Shown: positions 6,656-14,251 of the stretch, in pieces | How positions within the stretch are numbered: the stretch's first letter is position 1 | Layout of the letters: the number at the start of each line of letters is the position of its first letter | Translations under genes and position numbers: made by a program | The notes under the pieces: generated by a model | What the model was told of the DNA's origin: nothing | The model's database searches: none | Seen by the model: only the letters and a program-made list of their open reading frames with translations | Virus record (IMG/VR): IMGVR_UViG_3300046010_003337 | Location: 1 to 37,399 of that record | DNA: 37,399 bases | Source: a virus | Reading direction: 5' to 3' (one strand)

Positions 6656-7564
6656 ATGGCTATCAATCAAGACGCTAATGTTAATGAAGTTAATGATGAA
6701 AATGCAGTAGATACAAACAATGTAAGAACAGTGGCAGATGAACAGTTAGACGTGTATGAGCAATTAGCTGAAAAAGCACGTTTAGCGCAAGATGGTGAGC
6801 TAGAGCAACAAGTTGACACGCAAATTGAAGCGGCAACAGGTTCAGAAGGTTCAGATAAGAGTTTAGTTAAGGTTAAGTTAGATGGTGTTGAGCAAGAAGT
6901 TCCGCTATCAGAAGTCATTAAATCTTATCAAAAAGATGCAGTAGCAAGTCGCAGACTTAATGAGGCAAGCGCAAAGCTACGTGAAGCAGAAGAATATTTG
7001 GCGAAGGTTAAGACCTCGCCAGCAAACGAATCAAGCTCAGAAGTGGGTGAGGATGCAACAAACATTGCCAAATCAGCGATTGAAGCGCTGTTAAATGGTG
7101 ATGAAGAAGGGGCGGCACAGTCATTGGCGATGTTGGCGACAGGGCGAGGAAACTCTACCCAATCGTTTGATACGGATGATGTAGCGGCAAAAGTAAAGCA
7201 ACAACTTGATGTGGACAGTGCATTGACAAAGTTTTCTAGCGAATATGCCGATGTAGTCAGCGACCCACACCTTGCAAGTATTACTAACGGTTTTCTCGCA
7301 GAGGAAATGCAATCAGGCGGTCATGCAACACAATATGACGCACTTGTAGCCGCAGGTAATAGAGCGCGAGGCTGGCTAACTGATTTAACAGGTGGAACGA
7401 CAGGAAACCAAAGCTCAACCATTCGTAACGACAGAGTTGCTAAAAAGGCTGGCATGGAACAAGTGCCTACCAATAGTGCAAGCGCGGCAAGTCAAGAAGA
7501 GCCACCAGAATCAGCATCGGACATTATTGCTGAAATGAAGAAGGCACGAGGGCTAATCGCGTAA
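6656..7564 (+). CDS. Capsid scaffolding protein
   Basis: This 302-residue protein is very acidic, low in aromatics and mostly helical, typical of the internal scaffold that shapes the prohead and is then lost. A conserved-looking block at about 72-110 (VKLDGVEQEVPLSEVIKSYQ, then a RRLNEAS coiled coil) is common in scaffolds of this phage type. A second helical part with NGFLAEEMQSGG lies near 220. The C-terminus (about 275-302) is a Glu/Lys helix, the usual capsid-binding end. AAGGATAA precedes the ATG. The position directly before the major capsid gene supports the call. Confidence 0.8.
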   Translation: MAINQDANVNEVNDENAVDTNNVRTVADEQLDVYEQLAEKARLAQDGELEQQVDTQIEAATGSEGSDKSLVKVKLDGVEQEVPLSEVIKSYQKDAVASRRLNEASAKLREAEEYLAKVKTSPANESSSEVGEDATNIAKSAIEALLNGDEEGAAQSLAMLATGRGNSTQSFDTDDVAAKVKQQLDVDSALTKFSSEYADVVSDPHLASITNGFLAEEMQSGGHATQYDALVAAGNRARGWLTDLTGGTTGNQSSTIRNDRVAKKAGMEQVPTNSASAASQEEPPESASDIIAEMKKARGLIA

Positions 7565-7594
7565 TTTATCTTACGTTTATTAGGAGTATTTATC

Positions 7595-8533
7595 ATGGCT
7601 GGACAATTATGGGGTACAAATAACTTAGGTGGTTTCTTATCATCTGCGAAGTTATCAAAAGTTTTGCGTCATGCGGTTAAACCGATGACCAAGTTTCGTC
7701 AATTAACACAACCAGAAGATGCGGTTGGCAAAAACAAGGGTAACAAATTCCACTGGGATGTGTTCTCACGTGCGGCAACTAAGGGTGCGGCATTAACAGA
7801 AGGCACAGCAATTCCAGAAACAAACTTTGTGATTACACAAGGTGAGTTGGTTATCACTGAATACGGTAATAGCGTGCCATACACAGGCAAATTGGACAAC
7901 TTATCAGAGTTGCCAGTTAAAGCAATTATCCAAAACGTGATGAAAACTGATGCTTCTGAAACATTGGATGATGCGGCTTACGCACAATTCAATGCAACAC
8001 CATTGGTAGTTTCACCTACTGGTGGCACATCAACAAGCGCAGTGACTTTGGTAACAAACGGCACTCCAACTATCGTGAATAACGTGGCTTTAGGTAAAGA
8101 CCATGTAAAAGCAATCGTTGACTTGATGAAAGAACGTAACATTCCTACATACATGGGTAATGATTATGTTGCAGTTGGTCGCCCAACAGCGTTTCGTCAA
8201 TTGAAAAACGACTTAGAAGCTATCCACCAATACACGAATGATGGTTTCACCATGATTCTTGCTGGTGAAATTGGTCGTTACGAAGGCGTACGTTTTGTTG
8301 AGCAAACAAACATTGCGGCAGAAGCTTGGTCAAACGGCAAATCAAGCCAAGTTCACTTCATGGGTGCTGACCGTGTTGCAGAAGGTATTGCAATCCCAGA
8401 AGAAGTGCGCGGTAAGATTCCTACCGATTATGGTCGCTCAATGGGCGTTGCTTGGTATTACTTGGGCGGCTTCGGCTTAGTTCATAGTGATGCTACACAA
8501 GCACGTATCATTAAATGGGGTTCTGCTTCTTAG
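7595..8533 (+). CDS. Major capsid protein, N4gp56-like
   Basis: This 312-residue protein builds the icosahedral shell. The N-terminus (MAGQLWGTNNLGGFLSSAKLS), the block KFHWDVFSRAATKG, and YGNSVPYTGKLDNL match the N4gp56-type HK97-fold capsids of short-tailed phages. AGGAGTATTT precedes the ATG, giving the strongest ribosome-binding site in the window and fitting its role as the most abundant product. Codon use is visibly more uniform than in its neighbours. A strong terminator follows within 15 bases. The scaffold lies immediately upstream. Confidence 0.88.
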   Translation: MAGQLWGTNNLGGFLSSAKLSKVLRHAVKPMTKFRQLTQPEDAVGKNKGNKFHWDVFSRAATKGAALTEGTAIPETNFVITQGELVITEYGNSVPYTGKLDNLSELPVKAIIQNVMKTDASETLDDAAYAQFNATPLVVSPTGGTSTSAVTLVTNGTPTIVNNVALGKDHVKAIVDLMKERNIPTYMGNDYVAVGRPTAFRQLKNDLEAIHQYTNDGFTMILAGEIGRYEGVRFVEQTNIAAEAWSNGKSSQVHFMGADRVAEGIAIPEEVRGKIPTDYGRSMGVAWYYLGGFGLVHSDATQARIIKWGSAS

Positions 8534-8546
8534 TAGAAACTTAACA

Positions 8547-8576
8547 GAAAGCCTGCTTCGGTGGGCTTTCTTTTTT
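8547..8576 (+). terminator. Rho-independent terminator after the capsid gene
   Basis: GAAAGCC and GGCTTTC form a perfect 7-bp outer stem. Three inner pairs (two of them G-U) close a TTCG loop, and six T residues follow. It ends the head transcript and would let capsid mRNA accumulate over the downstream tail genes. Confidence 0.88.
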
Positions 8577-8598
8577 CAACTCATGTGGAGTAATGAAA

Positions 8599-8778
8599 AT
8601 GGCAAAAGACATTTTTAACAATCACAGCACAGAGAAATGCCAAGAAGGTGAAGTAGGTAATGCACCAGACAAAGGCGTTGATACTGGCGTTAGTGACACG
8701 TATGGCGGTGGCTTAGAAAAAGGCTATCAATCCAATGAATCAATTAAGCCTGCTAATAGCGGACTTGATTACGCGTAA
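8599..8778 (+). CDS. Small hydrophilic hypothetical protein
   Basis: This 59-residue protein (MAKDIFNNHSTEKCQEG...) is rich in Gly, Ser, Asn and Glu and looks disordered. The ATG at 8599 is eight bases after GGAG and is preferred to the ATG at 8593, which is only two bases away. It lies just after the capsid terminator, so it needs readthrough or an unseen start. It has no known family. The low-complexity tail (YGGGLEKGYQSNES) could be a virion decoration or linker protein. Confidence 0.6.
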   Translation: MAKDIFNNHSTEKCQEGEVGNAPDKGVDTGVSDTYGGGLEKGYQSNESIKPANSGLDYA

Positions 8779-8792
8779 GGGGTATTTCACGC

Positions 8793-9089
8793 ATGGCCAA
8801 TAAATTAGACAAATCCAAAGACTTCGGCATCATCGGTGGCATTTTTGGCATCGCACGCTTTGAGCAAGATGGTAATTACTTTGATGCAAGCGGTGAATTG
8901 CTTGATGGTGAAGGTAATGCTTTAGGTGGCGGTGGCAAACCTGCTGGCGGTGGTGAACCTGCTAGTGGTGGTAAAGGTGGTAAAGGTGGCAAAGGTGGTA
9001 AAGGCGGTGCTAAACCTGTTGAACCAGTTAATGCTGTTGTTACCACTGAAACAGACCCACAACTTGCGGCACAATTAGGCGGTGAGTAA
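8793..9089 (+). CDS. Glycine-rich small protein with GKGGKGG repeat
   Basis: This 98-residue protein has a structured N-terminal part (about 1-40, DFGIIGGIFGIARFEQDG). A Gly/Pro/Lys linker with a KGG tandem repeat (about 58-73) follows, then a charged end. AAGGGGT precedes the ATG. Its stop overlaps the next start by one base (TAATG), so it is coupled to the adaptor gene. It is probably a small virion protein with a flexible arm; there is no family match. Confidence 0.65.
   Translation: MANKLDKSKDFGIIGGIFGIARFEQDGNYFDASGELLDGEGNALGGGGKPAGGGEPASGGKGGKGGKGGKGGAKPVEPVNAVVTTETDPQLAAQLGGE
8967..9002 (+). repeat. Nine-base tandem repeat encoding GGK
   Basis: Four consecutive units of GGTGGTAAA (the third with GGC) encode GGK four times, followed by a diverged GGCGGTGCT. 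The near-perfect units make copy-number slippage likely. Confidence 0.85.
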
Positions 9090-9748
9090 TGAATCTAGGC
9101 GAGATATTAACGCAGGCAAGGCTTGAGTTAGACGATACAGAGGCAGATTATCTTTGGAGTGATTCAGAGCTAATTGCTTATGCAAACGAAGCGCAAGAGC
9201 AGGCTTGCAGGCGTTCTCGCCTAATCATTGATTCATCTACACCAGAGGTTTGTGAGATTCAAGTTGTTGCTGGTACTTCACTGTACGCGCTCGATGACCG
9301 AATCATATCAATTAAAGACGTTACCGATAGCAGAGGCTTTGAGCTTACAGGTAAAACAGTCGCGTGGATGAATGAATTTGTATCTGGTTGGCGTAATGTA
9401 GAAGGTGATTTTATTGCTTTCATTACTGACTATGAAACAAATAAGCTCAAGGTTTACCCAATCCCTAAAGCAGACAGTGTAATTAAGTTGCGCGTAGTGC
9501 GTACACAATTAGCTGATATGGTCGCGCTTGATTCATCACCAGAGATTAAATCACGCTATCACAGAGCGTTAATTCACTGGGTTAAGCATCGCGCTTACCT
9601 AAAGAAAGATGCTGATACGCTTGATAAAAATGCAAGTGTTGAGGCTTTATCATTGTTTGAAGCAGAGTTTGGCGTTGCTAGACCAGCTTATAACATCGAA
9701 TTTGACCTAAACAATCTACCTTATGACAGCCTAGATGGAAGTTTCTAA
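9089..9748 (+). CDS. Head-tail adaptor protein, DUF6682-like
   Basis: This 219-residue protein has a helical N-terminus (LGEILTQARLELDD, then SDSELIAYANEAQEQACRR), the usual opening of phage adaptor proteins that plug into the portal's lower face. A beta-rich middle (VVAGTSLYALDDRI) and a helical end follow, with the SRYHRALIHWVKHRAYLKKD block typical of this family. The start overlaps the previous stop by one base, and the stop overlaps the next start by one base. It should join the portal to the hub protein that follows. The DUF6682 assignment is from memory of the pattern. Confidence 0.75.
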   Translation: MNLGEILTQARLELDDTEADYLWSDSELIAYANEAQEQACRRSRLIIDSSTPEVCEIQVVAGTSLYALDDRIISIKDVTDSRGFELTGKTVAWMNEFVSGWRNVEGDFIAFITDYETNKLKVYPIPKADSVIKLRVVRTQLADMVALDSSPEIKSRYHRALIHWVKHRAYLKKDADTLDKNASVEALSLFEAEFGVARPAYNIEFDLNNLPYDSLDGSF

Positions 9749-10917
9749 TGCCTACAATCAAAGAGTTTGGTGGATTAGACAACCAGAATAACCCAACAGA
9801 GTACGGCCTAAAGCGCCTACAGGTTGCGGAAAATGTTGATATAAGCCGTAACAACAAAATCACCACAAGAAAAGGCCGGCAGTTAGTCACAAGTGTAACT
9901 ATTGATACAGCTTGTGCGGTAAATAACGCATTGCTCTATCAAGCAGGAAGTAATTTATTCAAAGTAAATAACTTGAGTGGTGGATTGTTGGTTGAAAGCA
10001 ACCTATCAACAACCAATTTACTTCACGCTGTTGAGGTTAATAACAAGATTTATTGGAGTAATAACGCTGAATCTGGTGTCATTGAAAATAATGTATCAAG
10101 AAATCTTGGCATTAGCACACCAATTACACCTAGCTATACCCAGCAATCGGGCTTAATGCCTAAAGGCAATTATCTTTATGCAATTACATACTCTCGCAAT
10201 GATGGACTTGAATCTGGTGCTGAACTATCTGGCAATGCAATTATCACAAGTGGCGGCATTACCATTAACTCGCCAACAAATATCCCTGACGAAGCAAGCA
10301 GATTAAACCTTTATCTATCAACTGTTAATGGTGATGTTCTTTACCTTGCAAATAGTATCCAAGTATCTAGCACAGGTGGCACATTTATTGGATATAACGG
10401 TGATACTCTAAACTTCGGCATAGCGCTTGCTACACAATTTTGCAATAAACCATTACCTTTTCAAATGGCGTGCTATTACAAAGGCTCAATGTATTACGCT
10501 GATGGCAGTACGTTATGGCAAAGCCTTCCTTACAATCTTGAACTAATCAACTATTCAGAAGATTTTGTCGCTTTTGATGGTGAAATAAGAATGTGTGCGG
10601 CAGTTGATGATGGTATTTACGTTGCGACAAGTGATAGAACATACTTCTTATCGGGGAATAACTCACAAGACTTTACTTTATCGACTGTGCTAAATTATGG
10701 CGCGTTTAAATCTGTAGCAGTTCAAATTGAAAAAACAACTGATAGGCCTAATGGCATTTTATGGGCTACAAGTCATGGCGTTATAGCTGGTTTTAATAGT
10801 GGTCAAGTGGTCAATATGACTGAGGGAGTGTTCTCTTTCAGTGAAGCGGTAAGTGCAAGCGGCCTTTATCGTGAGCAAGATGGTCAAAAACATATTGTTA
10901 TGTCACTTAACTATTAA
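9748..10917 (+). CDS. Tail hub/nozzle-like protein, beta-propeller type
   Basis: This 389-residue, almost entirely beta protein begins with the pattern IKEFGGLDNQNNPTEYGLKR, then ENVDISRNNKITTRKG. This is the usual opening of short-tail nozzle or stopper proteins (P22 gp10 / T7 gp12 functional class). Repeated strands such as GNYLYAITYSRNDGLES, and DGIYVATSDRTYFLSG near 295-310, suggest propeller blades. It overlaps the adaptor stop by one base. Candidate promoter copy 5 begins nine bases after its own stop. It should form the lower part of the short tail. Confidence 0.72.
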   Translation: MPTIKEFGGLDNQNNPTEYGLKRLQVAENVDISRNNKITTRKGRQLVTSVTIDTACAVNNALLYQAGSNLFKVNNLSGGLLVESNLSTTNLLHAVEVNNKIYWSNNAESGVIENNVSRNLGISTPITPSYTQQSGLMPKGNYLYAITYSRNDGLESGAELSGNAIITSGGITINSPTNIPDEASRLNLYLSTVNGDVLYLANSIQVSSTGGTFIGYNGDTLNFGIALATQFCNKPLPFQMACYYKGSMYYADGSTLWQSLPYNLELINYSEDFVAFDGEIRMCAAVDDGIYVATSDRTYFLSGNNSQDFTLSTVLNYGAFKSVAVQIEKTTDRPNGILWATSHGVIAGFNSGQVVNMTEGVFSFSEAVSASGLYREQDGQKHIVMSLNY

Positions 10918-11075
10918 ACAGTTACTTACAACGCACGCAGAATAATTATTCTATTAAACATAGTTCTACCCATCTAACTGATGGATTGCTTTCAGCTTGC
11001 CAGTAAGTGCGGAGTGAAGTGATGCAAATAAGAGCAGATGGAAATATTTAATTCAATTTTTAGGAGTAATACATC
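10918..11075 (+). other. 158-base intergenic region with promoter and small hairpin
   Basis: This gap contains candidate promoter copy 5, the 14-base palindrome at 10939-10952, and CCATC-taact-GATGG (10969-10983), a weak 5-bp hairpin with no T-run. A TTTTTAGGAGTAATAC ribosome-binding region precedes the next ATG. I see no gene in it. Confidence 0.6.
10926..10952 (+). promoter_or_regulatory. Candidate phage late promoter, copy 5
   Basis: A perfect TTACAACGCACGC (10926-10938) is followed at the standard offset by TATTCT (10947-10952). A start near 10959 leaves a leader of about 117 bases before the ATG at 11076. The -10 overlaps the perfect palindrome AGAATAATTATTCT (10939-10952), which could be a regulator site. 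Confidence 0.6.
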
Positions 11076-11936
11076 ATGCCTTTACGTCTTTCTACTGGCT
11101 TACGTGACAAGTTAATTGGCGCTAAAGCTAACCTAGTAACAAACGGCTCTTTCGATACAAACACTACAGGCTGGACAGCATCAGGCGCTACGCTTTCTGC
11201 TGGTGCTGGCGGTGCAAGCTCAACAACTGGCTTGGAAATCGCAAACTCTGGCGCTTCTGCTGGTTCTGCTTACGTTGACATAACAACTCGCGTTGGTCGC
11301 GTTTACTTAGCTAAAGTTAAGTTTAAAAAAGGTACTGCTGTTGGCGGCTCAATTGATATTGGTACAACTGCCGCACCTAAATCAATCTATGATGGCGCAA
11401 CTGAAACAGATGCAGTATTAACTCAAAAACAAGTGGCTTTCGTAGCTTCTGCAACAACTACACGCTTCACGCTAAACAATGACAGTGCTGTAACAGGCGA
11501 AACAGTCTTGTTTGATGACGTGGTGATTGAAGAAATCTTAGATGGTTTCACTGAAATCATGCGCGGTTGCAAAATCAATGTTTACACTGGCGCTCAACCA
11601 ACTACTGCTAATGATGTTGCTACTGGCACATTATTGTTTACAGTAACTAAAGGCGGTGATGGTGTAACAGGTCTTGAGTGGAATCCTGCAAGTGCTGGCG
11701 CGGCTTCTAAGCCAAGTGGTGATTCATGGGCTGGTACTGCTGTTGCGGCTGGTACTGCTGGTTGGTTTCGTTGCTACGAAGAAGGTGACGACCCTGCTAC
11801 TGCATCAACTACAAATGCTCGTTTTGATGGTGCTGTTGCAACTACTGGCGCTCAAATCAATATGACAAGCACAACAATCGCTTTAAGCGCGGTGCAAACA
11901 GTATCAAGCTTTACTTACACTCAACCTGCGGCTTAA
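11076..11936 (+). CDS. Virion protein with CBM4/9-like N-terminal domain
   Basis: This 286-residue beta-rich protein is high in Ala, Gly, Thr and Ser. Residues about 18-50 (NLVTNGSFDTNTTGWTASG) are the hallmark opening of carbohydrate-binding module 4/9-type jelly rolls. The rest of that domain runs to about 152 and ends in TVLFDDVVIEE, also typical. The second half (about 153-286) is another beta domain with TGAQPTTANDVATGT. AGGAGT precedes the ATG. It could be a capsid decoration or tail protein that binds cell-surface glycans. The function is inferred from the domain and location. Confidence 0.7.
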   Translation: MPLRLSTGLRDKLIGAKANLVTNGSFDTNTTGWTASGATLSAGAGGASSTTGLEIANSGASAGSAYVDITTRVGRVYLAKVKFKKGTAVGGSIDIGTTAAPKSIYDGATETDAVLTQKQVAFVASATTTRFTLNNDSAVTGETVLFDDVVIEEILDGFTEIMRGCKINVYTGAQPTTANDVATGTLLFTVTKGGDGVTGLEWNPASAGAASKPSGDSWAGTAVAAGTAGWFRCYEEGDDPATASTTNARFDGAVATTGAQINMTSTTIALSAVQTVSSFTYTQPAA

Positions 11937-11942
11937 TACATT

Positions 11943-12596
11943 ATGCGTCTATTTGCCGACAATGCTACTTCAACACTAGCGTCTGCGATAGACGCTAGTG
12001 TAACTACAATCACGCTTGCCACTGGTGAAGGGGGTAAATTCCCTTCGCCTACTGGTGGCGACTTCTTTGATTTAACATTAACACAAGAATTGTCTGAATC
12101 TTCATGGGAAATTGTGAAGGTCACTGAACGCACTGGTGACACGCTCACCGTTACACGCGGCCAATATGGCACTACTGCGTCTGGATGGGGTGCTGGTAGC
12201 AAGGCTGAAAACAGGCTTCACAAAGCGGCATTGAATGATTTGTCTTTCATTGACCGCGCTGAAACATTGACAGCCGCCAAAAGAGGCGAAGTCACCGCAT
12301 TAACTGATGGTGCAAACATTGCACCAAATTTTGACGATAGCAACTTCTTTAGCGTAACGCTTGCTGGCAACAGAACATTGGGCAACCCATCAAATCTTGT
12401 GGCTGGTCAATCAGGCTCAATCTTTATAACTCAAGACGCTACAGGCTCTCGTACGCTTGCTTATGGGTCATATTGGGATTTTGCTGGTGGTACTGCACCA
12501 AGTTTATCTACAGTTGCGAATACCGTTGATAGGTTGGATTATGTCGTGAGAAGTTCAACGTCTATTCATGCACAGTTATCTAAGGCTTGGTCATGA
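11943..12596 (+). CDS. Tail/fibre-type structural protein
   Basis: This 217-residue protein begins with ADNATSTLASAIDAS, then TTITLATGEGGKFP and VTERTGDTLTVTRGQYGTTA. That pattern recurs in phage fibre or baseplate-attachment proteins (a beta domain ending in the RGQxGTxA block). The second half (from about 115) carries SVTLAGNRTLGNPSNLVAGQ, common in trimeric fibre segments. No strong Shine-Dalgarno precedes the ATG at 11943. Its stop overlaps the next start (ATGA). Probably part of the receptor-binding apparatus. Confidence 0.7.
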   Translation: MRLFADNATSTLASAIDASVTTITLATGEGGKFPSPTGGDFFDLTLTQELSESSWEIVKVTERTGDTLTVTRGQYGTTASGWGAGSKAENRLHKAALNDLSFIDRAETLTAAKRGEVTALTDGANIAPNFDDSNFFSVTLAGNRTLGNPSNLVAGQSGSIFITQDATGSRTLAYGSYWDFAGGTAPSLSTVANTVDRLDYVVRSSTSIHAQLSKAWS

Positions 12597-13378
12597 TTCA
12601 AGGCGGGTTAAATCCGATGATAATGGGTGATAATGAAAAGTTGCCAATACAAGTTGTTGCTTCTGCTTCTGGAGGCAACGACACAACAATTCGTACGAGT
12701 TCAATATTACAGAACCCAAGTATCCTAAAGGTTAATGATGTTCTGTTGTTGATAACATCCATCAATAATGCAAATTCTCATAGCACGCCAAGTCTAGGAA
12801 CGAATGTTTATATAGGCGCTTCAATGACGTTTGTTGGCTCAATATCATCAATCAAGACTGTTAGAGTTTACTACAAGAGAATAACGCAGGCGGATATTAA
12901 CTTTTTTACAACAAATGCGCTTCCTTATATACAAGCTACCTTTACACAAGGTTCAGCTACTGATTCACATGAACAAATTATTTTGCTAAGAAATTGCAAT
13001 ACAGAATCAGCACCAGTGCTTGCGCCAGTAAAGTCAACAACCACAGTAGCTACCACTGGTTCAGAGTATTTTTATGCAAACGTGTATAAGCAGGTGGCAA
13101 CTTTTAATGGAGTTTCTACACCAACTGTTGACTACATGGCTATTGTATCAATCCCTAATTTTACGATGACAACTGCTGTAGGAAAATCAGAAACAAAAGA
13201 CTACGTGCTAAGACTTGCTGACGGTGGGGCTGGCGATAACGATGGTGGGATATTATTCTCAGCAAACTTTAAAGGTGGTGAGAGTGCAGGCGCTAACTTT
13301 AGTATCGCAAACACATCCGCGACAGATTATTATGCAAGTTATACATCGATATATGCGGCTTTAATTTTGGTGAAATAA
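12593..13378 (+). CDS. Hypothetical virion/fibre-associated protein
   Basis: This 261-residue beta-rich protein starts at an ATG at 12593, which overlaps the previous TGA; AAGG lies seven bases upstream. The frame also offers a TTG at 12587, but the ATG is better placed. The body (SILKVNDVLLLITSINN, then a DYMAIVSIPNF strand) resembles a jelly-roll domain often found next to fibre proteins and annotated only as hypothetical. It has no catalytic motif. Likely a structural component at the tail tip. Confidence 0.65.
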   Translation: MIQGGLNPMIMGDNEKLPIQVVASASGGNDTTIRTSSILQNPSILKVNDVLLLITSINNANSHSTPSLGTNVYIGASMTFVGSISSIKTVRVYYKRITQADINFFTTNALPYIQATFTQGSATDSHEQIILLRNCNTESAPVLAPVKSTTTVATTGSEYFYANVYKQVATFNGVSTPTVDYMAIVSIPNFTMTTAVGKSETKDYVLRLADGGAGDNDGGILFSANFKGGESAGANFSIANTSATDYYASYTSIYAALILVK

Positions 13379-13390
13379 AAGGTATTCATA

Positions 13391-13918
13391 ATGAGTAAAA
13401 TAATTTACAACCAAACTGATATTACTCAACTGTTTGAAGAAGGTAAGTGGGCGCATCCTGTTACTGGCGTTAAATACCCTAACAACTGGAATCCACTCAC
13501 TATTGAAGGTGTGAGTGTGGTTAATGAGCCAGTTCAATTGCCAGAGATTGAATCTCTTGAAGAGATTAAGGTTCGGAAGAATCGAGAAATAAACCAATCG
13601 CGCTTATCAGAAAATCAAACAAGTTTTACTTATCAAGGTAAGCAGGTTTCATGTGACCTATTAAGCAGAGGTGACATTGATGCTGTGAATGGTCTTGTTT
13701 CTATTACAAATTCATTGCCACCTAGTTGGGTAGGTGGGTGGAAAGCTTCAGATAATTCAATCATCCCAATACCAGACCTTGCCACATGGATTTCATTTTA
13801 TGGCGCAATGGTTCATCAAGGAACGCTTAATTTTAACAAGGCTCAAACGCTAAAGGCGCAGTTAGAAGTGGCTTATTTAGCGAATGACCGTGAGGCAATG
13901 GAGTTAATCTCATGGTAA
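13391..13918 (+). CDS. DUF4376-like fibre-associated protein
   Basis: This 175-residue protein has an N-terminal part (NQTDITQLFEEGKWAHPVTG) that looks like a short fibre tip or adaptor. The C-terminal part (about 58-170) starts with KVRKNREINQSRL and continues with FTYQGKQVSCDLLSRGDID and WKASDN. This is the layout of DUF4376, a domain common in tail-fibre-adjacent phage proteins. AAAAGGTATT precedes the ATG. It overlaps the following gene by seven bases. The role is probably fibre attachment or assembly, by location. Confidence 0.72.
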   Translation: MSKIIYNQTDITQLFEEGKWAHPVTGVKYPNNWNPLTIEGVSVVNEPVQLPEIESLEEIKVRKNREINQSRLSENQTSFTYQGKQVSCDLLSRGDIDAVNGLVSITNSLPPSWVGGWKASDNSIIPIPDLATWISFYGAMVHQGTLNFNKAQTLKAQLEVAYLANDREAMELISW

Positions 13919-14241
13919 GACTTAGGCTGTTTATCTCATTAGTATTATGCCTAGTGGCAAGCATTGTGATGTTATGTCACATATTATTTTGTGCGATAGT
14001 AGGTCATAAAAAAGGGTTTATTGTGGCGTTTGGAATAGACCAAGCGGCTAACGGCTCTTTAGGTGGCGACACAGATGAAACATTATGCTCTAGGGCATGG
14101 CGAGAACATGGGCAAAGTAAAAAATGGGATAGGTATAGGCGCTTCTTTGATTGGTTATTTTCACCAGTTGAAGATAACCATTGTAGAAATGTATATTTAC
14201 GCGAGTTGGCGGCAAGAGAGCAGTGGAATCGTAAGCAATAA
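13912..14241 (+). CDS. Small membrane protein of a recurrent phage family
   Basis: This 109-residue protein has an N-terminal hydrophobic segment (about residues 5-30, LFISLVLCLVASIVMLCHIL). A cytoplasmic-looking part with IDQAANGSLGGDTDETLCSR, then WDRYRRFFDWLF and DNHCR, follows. I recall this IDQxxNxxxGGxxDETxSSR...DHCR pattern from many prophage small membrane proteins placed near fibre or lysis genes; their function is unknown. It overlaps the upstream gene by seven bases, so translation is coupled. It could contribute to lysis, but no holin or spanin signature is visible. Confidence 0.7.
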   Translation: MVRLRLFISLVLCLVASIVMLCHILFCAIVGHKKGFIVAFGIDQAANGSLGGDTDETLCSRAWREHGQSKKWDRYRRFFDWLFSPVEDNHCRNVYLRELAAREQWNRKQ

Positions 14242-14251
14242 GGGGTAGTTC

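Noticed and set aside
14063-14248. 61-codon frame overlapping the small membrane protein gene
   Set aside because: It lies wholly inside the better-supported frame at 13912-14241, which has a hydrophobic segment and a recognisable pattern.
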